Shown here piece by piece: positions 26,204 through 36,059 of a DNA stretch of 64,000 nucleotides (positions are counted from its first letter, which is position 1; every line of letters begins with the position of its first letter). The DNA lies in the NCBI RefSeq assembly GCF_900604535.1, contig NZ_UWOT01000005.1, forward strand, positions 191,473-255,472, given 5' to 3'. Position numbers and translations under genes: made by a program. Under the pieces are notes generated by a model. The model ran no database searches. It had not been told where the DNA came from and worked only from the letters and a program-made list of their open reading frames with translations. Source of the stretch: Romboutsia_E sp900604535 (GTDB lineage: Bacteria > Bacillota > Clostridia > Peptostreptococcales > Peptostreptococcaceae).

Positions 26204-26248
26204 TAAATAAAAGGAATGCTCACATTTTGAGTCATTCCCTTTATTTTA
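26204..26248. terminator. Bidirectional terminator
   Basis: Stem AATAAAAGGAATG-CTCA with TGAGTCATTCCCTTTATTTT, one bulge, between convergent genes. Confidence 0.75.
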
Positions 26249-26254
26249 CTTTAT

Positions 26255-26764
26255 TTAATTTAATGTAATTAGTATATCATCATAGTATACTCTAACATCT
26301 TTAATATTATAAATTTCTGTCTTTAAAGTATCTTGTATTAAGTTTTGTACTATAATATTTATAGTATAATCCTTTGTATATTCATTTAAATAATCTCTTT
26401 TCCACGATATTTTTTTTGATTCTTCATCATACTCATTTAACTCTATTTCTACTACACTATTTCCGACAATCTCTCCCTTTATAGGAAGACTATTAAAGCA
26501 TTCTTTAGATATTGTATCTAATACTAAATTCACTTTTTCTTCTATACTATCATTTTCACTACACTTTACTTCAACTATTTTTGAAGGATCATCAAAGTCG
26601 ATCTGGATAGGTATAGTTATTAAGTTACTTGATTCACTAGAAAATTTAGCTATTTTAGTTTTATCTAAGTCATCTATGCCACTTATATTACTATCACTTA
26701 TTGTACATGCTGTATTGAACAAAATAGTAGTGCTTAAAAATATAGTTTTTAATAATTTATTCAT
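26255..26764 (-). CDS. Lipoprotein, possible GerMN-like fold
   Basis: About 169 residues. The signal peptide ends in ILFNTAC, a lipobox-like sequence, giving a membrane-attached lipoprotein. The mature part has the alternating pattern seen in GerMN-type domains: IPIQIDFDD, SIEEKVNLVLDTISKEC, NSVVEIELNEY, then TINIIVQNLIQDTLKTEIYN and VRVYYDDILITLN. The similarity is weak and the family call is tentative. The start is ATG 26764, seven bases after GAGGGA; an ATG two codons earlier overlaps that site. Its neighbour upstream in transcription is the M42 peptidase, separated by 190 bases and a terminator. Confidence 0.5.
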   Translation of the reverse strand: MNKLLKTIFLSTTILFNTACTISDSNISGIDDLDKTKIAKFSSESSNLITIPIQIDFDDPSKIVEVKCSENDSIEEKVNLVLDTISKECFNSLPIKGEIVGNSVVEIELNEYDEESKKISWKRDYLNEYTKDYTINIIVQNLIQDTLKTEIYNIKDVRVYYDDILITLN

Positions 26765-26930
26765 AAGCATCCCTCATTGTATTAGTTTTTATACATTATA
26801 CCATATCATTATGATTTTTTCTATTTTTTTACAATATATTAACTTTTTCGTCTTTTAATTTAATTAAAAATATAGTATTTTATTATAATCAAGTTATATT
26901 TAAAATTAAATAAATCTATTTATATGTAAA

Positions 26931-26961
26931 TAAAATAGGCGTATTAATAACGCCTATTTTA
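26931..26961 (-). terminator. Terminator of M42 peptidase gene
   Basis: TAAAATAGGCGT (26931-26942) pairs with ACGCCTATTTTA (26950-26961), overlapping the M42 stop codon; T-rich on the minus-strand exit. Confidence 0.75.
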
Positions 26962-27985
26962 TAATATATTTTAGTATTAATTTTATAGTCTCTTCAATAG
27001 ATTTTATATGAGTTCTTTCATATCCATGTGATGCGTATATACTTGGTCCTATCAAAGCAAATTTTGCATCTATCCCGGTACTCAAAGCTGATATTGCATC
27101 TGAACAATAGTTTTCATAAATATCTAATCTATAACTAATATCATTTTCTTTACATAAATAAACAAGATAACTTATAAGCTCATAATCATATGGCCCGTTA
27201 AAGTCTTTGCTACAGATACTAACGCTATCTTCTGTAGAATTTTGATTATCACCAAGGCATCCGAAATCTATTGCAATTAAATTTTTTGTATTTTCAGGTA
27301 TAAGTGAAGATGCTCCATGTCCTACTTCTTCGTAATTTGTAAATAAAAAATTTATAGTATTTTTTATACTTATTTTGTTTAATTTTATATAATTTATAAT
27401 ATATAAAACTGCACCTAAAGCTGCTTTATCGTCTAAATATCTTGATTTAATAAATCCCGAACTTGTTATTTTCGTTCTTGTATCAAAGGATACTATATCA
27501 CCTACATCTATACCTAATTTAATTACATCTTCTTTGCAATATAATTCCTCATCTATTATTATCTCATAGTTTTCTACAGTTCTTTCAACTTTATTAGCAT
27601 CTTCTCCATATATATGAATAGACGGTTTTATGTTTTGTAATGTTCCTTCATATTTTTTATTATTTCTTGTGTAAATTATACAATTTTCACCTTCTACAGA
27701 GCTAATTACGTACTCACCTATTAAACTTATTCCTAATCGTCCATTTTCTTTTATTTCTTTAACGATTGCTCCTAAGGTATCTACATGAATTGAAAAAGTA
27801 GTAGTAAAATTATTTTCTTCTCCTTCTATCGTAGCTAATATATTGCCTTTATTTCCAACTTTAAATTCTACATCTAAAGATTTAAGAAAATTTACTATAT
27901 ATTCTTCAATTTGCTTTGTATATCCACTGGGACTTGGAATACTTAAAACTTCACATATATATCTATATAATAAATTGTTGTTCAT
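26954..27985 (-). CDS. M42 family aminopeptidase
   Basis: 343 residues of the M42 glutamyl aminopeptidase/endoglucanase-like family, large cytosolic metalloenzyme complexes that trim peptides. Metal ligands are visible: His in FSIHVDTLGA, Asp in RYLDDKAALGA (bridging), Glu in NYEEVGHGAS (catalytic and ligand Glu), Asp in AIDFGCLG and the final His in YERTHIKS. Substrate specificity is not predictable. ACATGGAGGT before ATG. The decayed YjiH transporter lies directly upstream, so the two may once have formed an operon of peptide or amino acid use. Confidence 0.9.
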   Translation of the reverse strand: MNNNLLYRYICEVLSIPSPSGYTKQIEEYIVNFLKSLDVEFKVGNKGNILATIEGEENNFTTTFSIHVDTLGAIVKEIKENGRLGISLIGEYVISSVEGENCIIYTRNNKKYEGTLQNIKPSIHIYGEDANKVERTVENYEIIIDEELYCKEDVIKLGIDVGDIVSFDTRTKITSSGFIKSRYLDDKAALGAVLYIINYIKLNKISIKNTINFLFTNYEEVGHGASSLIPENTKNLIAIDFGCLGDNQNSTEDSVSICSKDFNGPYDYELISYLVYLCKENDISYRLDIYENYCSDAISALSTGIDAKFALIGPSIYASHGYERTHIKSIEETIKLILKYIIK

Positions 27986-28040
27986 ATTACCTCCATGTAT
28001 TATAAGTCTTCCTTTTCCCTAATTTATTATATTCATACAA

Positions 28041-29344
28041 CTATATAATGTAACCCCTAGAATAATATATTATTGAATATAGTAATATAGTTAATGCAAC
28101 TTTTTCAAAATACATAATTATAAAATACTTTTTATCTATTTTTATATTAGCACTGTATATATATGTTAAATTTGTTGTAAAAGATATACCAATAATAACG
28201 GAAAATATTCCTATTATGAACCTTGTATCATATAAAATGCTAAAGTTTATTAAATCTATAGTTGATATAGAATTATAAAGGCTTCTTATTATAGATTTGC
28301 TAATCAGTGAGGCATCTGGAAATTTAACTGTACTTATTATTGGATAAAATATTTGACTAAGAAATTCTATTACTGAATTATTATTAAAAAGTAAATCACC
28401 TAGAAAAAACACTACTATTAAATTAGATATTAATTTCATATTTAAATTTAATACATGTCCTAAATTTTCTATTATATTCAAATATTTTCATTCTCTTTAT
28501 TTCTAAATGCTTATTTATTCCCTTTTTAAATTTATCCTTTTTATGTATACTTTCCTTATAATTTGTTTTTACATAATATGATTTCTTTATTTTACTTAAT
28601 GGATATATTCTGCATAAAACCATATTACTTATTATTAATATTAATAATGATACTAAGATAAAACTTTTACTATTTAAGTTAAATTCTGAATATGTATAAC
28701 TCATCATATAAAATGACATAGTTGAAAAATTTATTAGTAGTGTGTATAGTTCATTTAATCTAAGCTTTCCTTTAGAGTACATCAAATGAGTCATATAATA
28801 TCCACAAAAACAATCTGTAAATAAATATATAAATATGATTATTAATGCTTTTCCACTTATCTTAAAATATTTTTTCATAATAGGATGAAAATAGGATTCA
28901 ATAATTTCTAATAATCCATACTCTAATATAAATGGCATAAATACTGCACTTATTGGCAAAACTGTTATTAAATTTAAAACTACATCCTTTATTATTAATG
29001 GTGTATTATCATTTTGAAAGAATATATAATTATTACCATAAAATACATTTAATAATATAATTACACTTAAAATTCTAAAAGAAAATAAATTTTATTTTTA
29101 TTATCTATAAATGATTTTATACTACCTATTATCATAAATAATATTATATATATTTTCAAAACTCTCTATAATTTAATTGAATTAAATCAGATATATGATA
29201 TAAACATAGTTTGAGTTTGATTATTTATATTTATAGGTATGAAAAAAATTATGATTCCAATTATTGAGTAAAAAATCATTTTTAAAATATATAAGAGTCA
29301 TTTTCATCTTTCTCATAACTTTTATTTTTATCTATTCCTTCCAT
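28041..29344 (-). pseudogene. Decayed YjiH family transporter paralogue
   Basis: The region still shows a start (ATG 29344 after AGAGGTG; MEGIDKNKSYEKDEND) and a complete but broken series of membrane segments collinear with the intact YjiH protein at 5585. Successive fragments are in different frames. IGIIIFFIPINI leads to SIKSFIDNKNKI and then FRILSVIILLNVFYGNN. Next come MPFILEYGLLEIIESYFHP and NMVLCRIYPLSKIKK, and finally the C-terminal fragment to 28041. At least three frame changes and in-frame stops separate them. Total length (about 1.3 kb) equals a full family member. This is a true pseudogene, not a single error. Confidence 0.85.
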
Positions 29345-29414
29345 TAAAATCACCTCTTACTAACTTTTCAACCTTAAAATTATATATCCTCCTTAAATAA
29401 TAAATTTTATATCA

Positions 29415-29444
29415 TTGCTTATATTGAATGTGATACGGTATAAT
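29415..29444 (+). promoter_or_regulatory. Promoter of the glycosyltransferase gene
   Basis: TTGCTT (29415-29420) and TATAAT (29439-29444) with an 18-base spacer, 50 bases before the TTG start. Confidence 0.6.
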
Positions 29445-29493
29445 ACTATAAATAAAATAAATAAATAAATACGGTCTTTATAGAGGTGATATA

Positions 29494-30624
29494 TTGAGCT
29501 TAGAAAAAAAAAATAAAACTATTTTAATTTTAACAGCACAATTTGGTGCAGGTCATATAAGTGCTGCTAATGCAATTAAAGATTACATAAATGAACATGA
29601 TGATAATTATAATATAGTAATACAGAATTTTATAAATGCTAGCTTACCTAGAATTAATAAACCTATGGTCAAGATGTATGAGAAAAATACAAAGTATATG
29701 CCTGAGATTTATAATTACTACTACTATTTAAAGAAATCTTTTAATCCTAAGTATGATATTTCTCATATTATATATACACCAAAATTATCAGAGTACATAC
29801 TAGATATAAATCCTGATTTAATTATATCTACATTCCCCTTAGCTGCATCTTGTGTATATAACTTTAATCTTAAACATGATCCTATTCCATGCATTACAGT
29901 TATTACTGATGTTGTTGATAGTTTAGAATGGATTTATCCAAATACAGATATGTATTTTGTTCCTAGTAAAGAAATAAAAAATAGATTGGTACGTAAAGGT
30001 ATTACACCTAATAGCATTAAAGTTACAGGTGTACCTATAAATAAAAACTTTAATGTTTCTCAAAAGAAATATATACCTGGAAAATATAGACTACTTTTAC
30101 TAGGCGGTGGTCGTGGATTATTTGATTTTGATGAGAACTTTATGCATTGGATAGATAACTTTGTAGGCATTAATAAAGATATATTGGAAGTTACCATTGT
30201 TGCTGGAAAGAATAAAAAACTTTACGAAAACCTAACAGAAAAAAAACCTTTAAGTAATGTAAAAGTTCTTGGTTTTGTCACAAATATGCATGAATTAGTA
30301 AAAGATTATGATTTAATGCTAACAAAGCCAGGTGGTGCTACTTTATTTGAGGCAATTCACTCAGAGACACCTATAATTGTAAAATTACCTAAGGTTGGTC
30401 AAGAGATTGAAAATGCTAAGTTTATTGTAGATAAAGGTATTGGAATCATTTATAATGATGATGAAGATCTTAAAGAAATTTTTGAATCTATAGTATCTAA
30501 TAAGTTTAATTCAATAATTAAATTTATGTTAGAAAATATAGTCGACTTTAAGAAAACTATTCATCCTGAAAATATATATAATTATATATGTGAATTAATA
30601 GAAGATAAAAGTATTGAAAAATAA
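29494..30624 (+). CDS. GT28 glycolipid glycosyltransferase (MGDG synthase/UgtP-like)
   Basis: 376 residues. An N-terminal MGDG-synthase domain has LILTAQFGAGHISAANAI and DLIISTFPLAASCVYNF (about 10-130). A C-terminal GT28 sugar-nucleotide domain has LLLLGGGRGLFDF, LGFVTNMHELVKDYDLMLTKPGGATLFEAI and IIVKLPKVGQEIENA, with the Gly-Gly-x-x-x-x-Glu donor-binding motif. Relatives (UgtP/YpfP) transfer glucose from UDP-glucose to diacylglycerol on the inner membrane face, making glycolipids and lipoteichoic acid anchors. The start is TTG 29494 behind AGAGGTG. Sugar donor and number of sugars added are not predictable. Confidence 0.88.
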   Translation: MSLEKKNKTILILTAQFGAGHISAANAIKDYINEHDDNYNIVIQNFINASLPRINKPMVKMYEKNTKYMPEIYNYYYYLKKSFNPKYDISHIIYTPKLSEYILDINPDLIISTFPLAASCVYNFNLKHDPIPCITVITDVVDSLEWIYPNTDMYFVPSKEIKNRLVRKGITPNSIKVTGVPINKNFNVSQKKYIPGKYRLLLLGGGRGLFDFDENFMHWIDNFVGINKDILEVTIVAGKNKKLYENLTEKKPLSNVKVLGFVTNMHELVKDYDLMLTKPGGATLFEAIHSETPIIVKLPKVGQEIENAKFIVDKGIGIIYNDDEDLKEIFESIVSNKFNSIIKFMLENIVDFKKTIHPENIYNYICELIEDKSIEK

Positions 30625-30649
30625 AAGGCGCTAATTTAGCACCTTTTAT
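30621..30649 (+). terminator. Terminator after GT28 gene
   Basis: ATAAAAGGCGCT (30621-30632) and AGCACCTTTTAT (30638-30649), one mismatch, followed by T-rich sequence. Confidence 0.65.
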
Positions 30650-30651
30650 TT

Positions 30652-31356
30652 TTATTTATTAACTTTTTTATATTTATTTAAATTTATAACTATTCCTTCA
30701 TTTTTACCATTAATACTACTTTTATTTGAAATTGATTTATCTACTGCTGTTTTTAAAATAATTTTATATATTGTGTATAATTCTATTCCACTAAATGTTA
30801 TTAAACTTAATATTTCAATGCTATATCCATTGTTATAACCTAAAATTCCATAGTTTATAATTGAATAAAATCTTATAAATATTGATACTAGGAGCTGAAG
30901 TATTAAAGTACTTGTCAAAAAATCAAATTCATTCTCTAGTTTTCTCTTTCTTATAATAGTATTTATTTGTAAATTTCTACTGGAGTTTGTATTTAAAATA
31001 TCTGAATAAATTTGACTAAAAATATTTCTGTTAAATAAATTTAATAATAATATAACCCCAGCACATAAGCCAATTAAATAAGTTATATAAGTATATATTT
31101 CTATTCCTGATTTGTGATATTTTGAAAAATAAATACATAATGTCATTGCTATCATTATACTTAATCCTGATACACTCACTCTATTCTGTCTATATTTTGT
31201 ATATGAAGTATAACAAATTCCTGCTAATATTAAATAAAAAACGTAAGAACCAAATTTGTTCATTCCACTTATATAATATAAAATTATAGGCGATGCTATA
31301 TAGATTGTAAAATCAATTAATAATTTACGTTTTATTTTTATCACTTCCTCTAGCAA
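30652..31356 (-). CDS. Multi-pass membrane protein, unknown family
   Basis: About 230 residues with six or seven hydrophobic segments (LIDFTIYIASPIILYYI, YVFYLILAGICY, LSIMIAMTLCIYF, YITYLIGLCAGVILLL and others). A cytoplasmic charged loop (IIRKRKLENEFDFL) and C-terminal basic tail are visible. No family recognised. Start is uncertain: AGAGGAAG lies inside the frame, so the listed TTG at 31356 is upstream of the ribosome site. The only spaced start-like codons are GTG 31344 (too close) or ATA 31341/31335, the same oddity as at 10397. Confidence 0.5.
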   Translation of the reverse strand: MLEEVIKIKRKLLIDFTIYIASPIILYYISGMNKFGSYVFYLILAGICYTSYTKYRQNRVSVSGLSIMIAMTLCIYFSKYHKSGIEIYTYITYLIGLCAGVILLLNLFNRNIFSQIYSDILNTNSSRNLQINTIIRKRKLENEFDFLTSTLILQLLVSIFIRFYSIINYGILGYNNGYSIEILSLITFSGIELYTIYKIILKTAVDKSISNKSSINGKNEGIVINLNKYKKVNK

Positions 31357-31510
31357 TAATTTTAAACTTAGTTTTTAGCATTTATTTTATATAAAAATAA
31401 AAGTTTGACTTTAACTTGTCAGAACTTTTTATCTATCAAATTTATCTCATATTAATCTATATGCTTTTAATTACTAAAAATTTCACCCCTATAATTATAT
31501 TTTTGATAAA

Positions 31511-31552
31511 AAAATATAAGGCTAAAAGTATTATTACTTTGCCTTATATTCT
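31511..31552 (-). terminator. Terminator of M23 peptidase gene
   Basis: AATATAAGGC (31513-31522) pairs with GCCTTATATT (31541-31550), extended inside by AAAGTA/TACTTT, with a T run on the minus-strand exit. Confidence 0.75.
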
Positions 31553-31559
31553 TAATTAA

Positions 31560-32398
31560 CTATTTTGTTACTCCGTTTATTGGATTAATATTTTCACCTT
31601 TTATTTTAACTTCAAAATGAACATGATTCCTGTAGAGTCTCCTGTTGTACCAACTTTTGAAATAACTTGTCCTTGCTTTACAATATCGCCTTCTTGAACT
31701 ATATTATAATTATTATGTGCATATATAGTTGTTTTACCATCAAAATGATTTATTTTTACTACATTTCCATATCCATTTTGATATCCTGAAAAACTAACTA
31801 TACCATCATCAATTGCTAATATATCAGTATCTTGTGGTGCTGGTATATCTATTCCTTTATGAAAGCTTTTTATATTAGTTATAGGATGTATTCTATACCC
31901 ATACCCTGAGCTTATGTCCTTATATTCCTTTAAAGGCCATATTCCTTTTATAAAGTCTATACCTTCTGATGATAATTTCTCTGCTGCTTCTTCTTCTAAA
32001 CATTTTTCTAATTGTACGCCTTCAATTAATTCATCTTGTAATTGTTTACCTAAAGTTTCTTTTTCTTGTTCCATATTATTTATATCAGATTTTATCGCTT
32101 CTTCTTCATCTGATATACTATCTTCTTGTATAAAACTCAATTTTACAATTTCTAATTCATTATCATCATTTAAATCATCTTGTCCATCATTTTTCAATTC
32201 TTGTTTCTTTGATTCTAATCTATTATTTAATTCATCTATTTTAGCCTTTAAATAACTTTGCTTTTCTTTATTCTCTATTAACATATCTAACTTATTTTCT
32301 TCTCCAAATGCATAAGACATTTTATTAATACTAACGGACATGACTAATAATAGTGATACAAATAAATGTAATATCACTTTCTTAAAATTTTCATCCAT
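31560..32398 (-). pseudogene. M23 (LytM-type) peptidase with late frameshift
   Basis: N-terminal signal/anchor (HLFVSLLLVMSVSINKM), then about 110 residues of coiled coil, then an M23 domain with FHKGIDIPAPQDTDILAIDDGIVSF and the zinc ligands His and Asp of HKGID. Near 31627 one A is missing on the coding strand: ...GDSTGIMFILKLK ends at 31601. With one base restored the product reads STGNHVHFEVKIKGENINPI NGVTK to a stop at 31560, giving the expected HVHFE motif with the last two catalytic/zinc His. As written, the encoded protein lacks them and is presumably inactive. It could be a true mutation or a base-call error. Confidence 0.85.
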
Positions 32399-32476
32399 TT
32401 TTTATCCTCCTTTTACAACTATATATTAATATAGACTAATTATGTAAGTTTTATTCACTTTATTGTATTCAATGTA

Positions 32477-32517
32477 AAAATGACTACATTAAAACCAAAA
32501 TTTAATGTAGTCATTTT
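32477..32517 (-). terminator. Terminator of glutamine synthetase gene
   Basis: 15-bp stem AAAATGACTACATTA/TAATGTAGTCATTTT (32477-32491 with about 32502-32516) just past the glnA stop at 32528. Confidence 0.8.
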
Positions 32518-32527
32518 CTAAATAAAA

Positions 32528-34426
32528 TTAATATATATTCTTTTTATATTGCATATATAGTTTTCTTACTTCAACCATATTTTTCTTTAATTCTAATTGT
32601 AATTTTGATGCAGTTTCATAGTCTTCACCTTCGATAGCATCTCTTATTTGAGTAAATAAAGATTTTCTTGTTAATGTATCTTTCATTACATTGAATTTAA
32701 TATCTGATATTGAATTCCATATAACTTCATCTAATGCATCCATGTTTTCTTTTGTATGTAATTTTACATAATTTCTTATTCTTGCTGAATAAGTTTTTAT
32801 TATTCTATATTCTAATTCCTTTTTCCATTTATCTATTGATCCGACTTTAAATGAATTTATTATTTTATCAGTGAATACATCCCCTTGTTTTAATGCTTCT
32901 AATTTTTCTTCATATATTTCTAAGTTTCTTACATTTTCATATACTGTAGCTGGTGGTACTGAAAATCTTTCATTTAACTCTTCTTGAGTATAGTGTTCAA
33001 ATACATCATTTTCATCTCTATAAGCTCTATTTTTATCTAAGTAAAAACTTTCTTCACCTATATCTTTTGATAATTCTTTTTCTAATTCTTTAGTTGTAAG
33101 TTTACTTTTTGCTACAGCCTTTATACCATGTAACATTGTTTGATAACATCCAGCTATTACTAAGTAAGCATTTGATAATGGATTAGGAGCTCTTAACTCA
33201 AATCTTAATGTTTTTGGATTTTCTGCATCTCTTACTAGTCCTACAAGTACAGATCTATTTCTTGATGGAATTTCATATGTATGACCTAGTGAAGTAACTA
33301 TACAAACAGGAGCTTCAAATCCTGGCACTAATCTATTAAAAGCATCATTTGTTGATGTTACAAATGGATTTAATACTTCATAGTTATTAAGTATACCCAT
33401 TAATGCACCATATCCAATCTCACTTAAATAGTCATCTTTCATATCTATTGGTGCAAATAAATTCTTTAGACTTCCATCTTTTAACCTAGCACTTACACCT
33501 ACATGAGTATGTTTTCCACTGCCTGCTACACCATGTATTGGTTTTGCTTTAAATGTTACCTCTAAACCATTTGATGTAAATATATCTTCTATAACTTCTC
33601 TTACAACAAGTTCATTATCTGCAGCTTGAAGAGGTGATGCAAATTTCCAAGACACTTCTAATTGCTCCATAGCATGATTTGTTTTACCATCTATACTTAT
33701 AGTACTTTGTATTCCTCCAACTTCTTTATGAGCCATCTCAGGACATATACCTTTAGCTTGAATAGTTATTAATGTTTTTTCTAAACAAGTTCTTATTAAA
33801 CCATGAGTTCTTTTCCAATATTGTTCTTTTAAACTTTGAGATACTGATAATTCTTCTAGATCTGCTTTATCTTCTGGAGTATTCACCCAAAATTCTAATT
33901 CAGTAGCAGAAGTTAATAATATAGTATCAATTTCACTTACATCTTTAATTCCTATGTTGTTTATCATATGAGGATATTCATTAAATACTTCTAAAAGTGA
34001 TTCTTTAAAATAAGTTTCAGCTTTTTGCAGCACTCCCCTTGAACATACATTTTTGTTATCGTGTATTAAAAAAGCAGGTATTTTTAATGTTCCTATTGGT
34101 AAATTAGTTTCTTCATCTATATGTTCTAAGTTATAATCAACATACCATCTACTACTTTCATCTGGCATTAAGTCAACTTTAGCATTATTTAAAGTTGCTA
34201 TTTCGTAAAGCTCAACACTTGATCCATCAGTTTGAACTGCTGATGATAAGAAACTTTCTATATCATCTAAAAATAGTTCCATAGGTATTTTTTCATCAGT
34301 TGCATTTCCTCCCAAATCAACACCTACTAATGAAACAAATTTTATGTGTTTGTGTTCTTTAAGCAAAGACTTTAATTCATTTGCGTCAAATCTTTCTTTT
34401 TCTATTACATGTAGTAATTTACTCAT
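32528..34426 (-). CDS. glnA: Glutamine synthetase (long, about 630 residues)
   Basis: 632 residues, longer than the 440-470 of common GSI, with a C-terminal extension of about 150 residues that is helical. Core motifs: TELEFWVNTPED (Glu metal ligand), MAHKEVGGIQSTISI (about 220-240), GVAGSGKHTHVGVSARL (ammonia/glutamate site), NRSVLVGLVR, LRFELRAPNPLSNAYLVIAG. It makes glutamine from glutamate, ammonia and ATP. The adenylylation loop Tyr motif is not obvious. Start ATG 34426 behind AAGGGGG. Large size matches the glutamine synthetases I recall in Peptostreptococcaceae. Divergent from the exonuclease gene across 275 bases; no nearby GlnR-like site was found. Confidence 0.93.
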   Translation of the reverse strand: MSKLLHVIEKERFDANELKSLLKEHKHIKFVSLVGVDLGGNATDEKIPMELFLDDIESFLSSAVQTDGSSVELYEIATLNNAKVDLMPDESSRWYVDYNLEHIDEETNLPIGTLKIPAFLIHDNKNVCSRGVLQKAETYFKESLLEVFNEYPHMINNIGIKDVSEIDTILLTSATELEFWVNTPEDKADLEELSVSQSLKEQYWKRTHGLIRTCLEKTLITIQAKGICPEMAHKEVGGIQSTISIDGKTNHAMEQLEVSWKFASPLQAADNELVVREVIEDIFTSNGLEVTFKAKPIHGVAGSGKHTHVGVSARLKDGSLKNLFAPIDMKDDYLSEIGYGALMGILNNYEVLNPFVTSTNDAFNRLVPGFEAPVCIVTSLGHTYEIPSRNRSVLVGLVRDAENPKTLRFELRAPNPLSNAYLVIAGCYQTMLHGIKAVAKSKLTTKELEKELSKDIGEESFYLDKNRAYRDENDVFEHYTQEELNERFSVPPATVYENVRNLEIYEEKLEALKQGDVFTDKIINSFKVGSIDKWKKELEYRIIKTYSARIRNYVKLHTKENMDALDEVIWNSISDIKFNVMKDTLTRKSLFTQIRDAIEGEDYETASKLQLELKKNMVEVRKLYMQYKKNIY

Positions 34427-34701
34427 TGATAACTCCCCCTTAAGATGCGCTTATGCTACTTTTTATTTTATTTTGTATATTTTTATTCGTTTTATTCTTT
34501 ATAATATTATATATTAGAGTTTAAAAGTTCGCAATATTTTTATTATTCATTTCTTTCATCTATCTATTATACAACTTTTCTAGTTATATTTGTTGTTCTT
34601 TTGATAGTTATATTTCAAATTTTTATTATTATAGGGTATACTATTAATATAAAAACTTTTTTATTATTAATAAAATGCAAAGAAATTTAGGAGAGAAAGC
34701 T

Positions 34702-35487
34702 ATGGAATATATAGTATTTGATTTAGAGTTTAATCAAGGTTTTGATAGATCTCTTAATAAAACTGTATCTAACGAAAGGTGTCCTTTTGAGATAATACAA
34801 TTAGGTGCAATTAAGTTGGATTCTAACTTTAATATGATAGATACTTTTAATGCTTATGTAAAACCTGAGATATATAAAGATATTCATCCTTTCATACAAA
34901 AAATGACTAGCATTACTAAGGATGATGTAAAAAATGCTCAAGGTTTCCCTCAAGTATTTAAAGAGTTCAAAAAATTTATTTCTTCTAAGAAAGCTGTATT
35001 CGGTGTTTGGGGTACTGCTGACTTAAAAGAATTATATAGGAATGTAAGTTATTATGATTTACCATCAAAGTCTTTACCAAAAAATTATATTAATATACAA
35101 GAACATGCATCTAAATATTTTAATAATCCTTCTGGTAAAAGCATAGGGCTTCAAAATGCAATTTCAATACTTGGATTAAATCAAGATAAATCTTATCATA
35201 ATGCTTTAAATGATGCTTATTATACTGCTCAAGTATTCATAAAAATAAATAATCCAAGCATAGTTCCAGATGTGTACATTTATACTCCCGTAAAGCCATC
35301 ACAATCTAAAAGAAAATCAAAAAAAGAAGTTAATTACGATAAATTATTTAGTGAATTTGAAAAAATTTTAGAACGCTCTTTAACAAAAGAAGAGAAAAAA
35401 ATAATAGATTTAGCATATAAAATGGGCAAAACAAATCAATTTTTAACAGAAGCTAAAGATTCTAAAGTAAATTATAAAAAAAGATAG
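34702..35487 (+). CDS. DnaQ-like 3'-5' exonuclease
   Basis: About 261 residues. The exonuclease domain has ExoI FDLEFNQ (Asp and Glu metal ligands), ExoII around LKELYRNVSYY and ExoIII YHNALNDAYYTAQVF (His and Asp). This is the DEDDh class. The opening with GLN/GAI KLD stretch (IIQLGAIKLDSNFNMIDTFNAYVKPEIY) is like KapD/RNase T-type nucleases. C-terminal 50 residues are basic. Substrate may be RNA or DNA. The start is ATG 34702 after AGGAGAG; an upstream ATG at 34675 lies before the ribosome site. Confidence 0.88.
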   Translation: MEYIVFDLEFNQGFDRSLNKTVSNERCPFEIIQLGAIKLDSNFNMIDTFNAYVKPEIYKDIHPFIQKMTSITKDDVKNAQGFPQVFKEFKKFISSKKAVFGVWGTADLKELYRNVSYYDLPSKSLPKNYINIQEHASKYFNNPSGKSIGLQNAISILGLNQDKSYHNALNDAYYTAQVFIKINNPSIVPDVYIYTPVKPSQSKRKSKKEVNYDKLFSEFEKILERSLTKEEKKIIDLAYKMGKTNQFLTEAKDSKVNYKKR

Positions 35488-35516
35488 GCGAAAACTTTAA
35501 TAATTTTCGCCTTTTC
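35486..35516. terminator. Bidirectional terminator
   Basis: AGGCGAAAA (35486-35494) pairs with TTTTCGCCT between convergent exonuclease and EIIA genes. Confidence 0.8.
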
Positions 35517-35522
35517 TTTATA

Positions 35523-36038
35523 CTAAACTAATTCTATTCTATTTTCTTCTTTAGCTTTAGCATCTCCTTTAATAACTTTTAAAGACTTTCCATCTTCTAA
35601 TGCTGTAAATATTACTGGAGTTATATCTGATTTAGCATTTTTTTGAACATATTTAACATCCATTTTAGCAAGCTTATCTCCTGCTTTTACTTTATCTCCT
35701 GCTTTTACAAATACCTCAAATCCTTGACCTTTTAAATTAACTGTATCTATTCCCATATGTATAAGCATTTCTACATTATCATTGCTTCTTAATCCTATTG
35801 CATGCTTAGTATCAAATACCATTTCTACTGTACCACTTATTGGTGAAACAAAAACTCCATCAGAAGTTTTTACAGCAAACCCATCCCCCATCATTTTTTG
35901 AGAAAATACTTCATCTGGAACTTCAGATATATCTAATATTTCTCCATTTGTCGGACATACTATTCCTTTTAATTCTACTGTGTTTTTATCTTCTACAACC
36001 ACATCTTTTTTCTTTTTAAAAAAATCAAATAATCCCAT
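35523..36038 (-). CDS. crr: PTS glucose-family EIIA protein
   Basis: About 171 residues of the Crr (EIIA-Glc) type, recognised by SPISGTVEMVFDTKHAIGL and VEMLIHMGIDTVNLKGQGFEVF, with the phosphorylated His in LIHMGID. It passes phosphate from HPr to EIIB domains. The N-terminus MGLFDFFKKKK is a basic amphipathic anchor. It is the last gene of the sucrose module and likely serves the scrA EIIBC, which lacks its own EIIA. Start ATG 36038, eight bases after GGAGA; the earlier ATG of the frame is too close to it. Confidence 0.9.
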   Translation of the reverse strand: MGLFDFFKKKKDVVVEDKNTVELKGIVCPTNGEILDISEVPDEVFSQKMMGDGFAVKTSDGVFVSPISGTVEMVFDTKHAIGLRSNDNVEMLIHMGIDTVNLKGQGFEVFVKAGDKVKAGDKLAKMDVKYVQKNAKSDITPVIFTALEDGKSLKVIKGDAKAKEENRIELV

Positions 36039-36059
36039 TTTCATTCTCCTCTGTATTTA

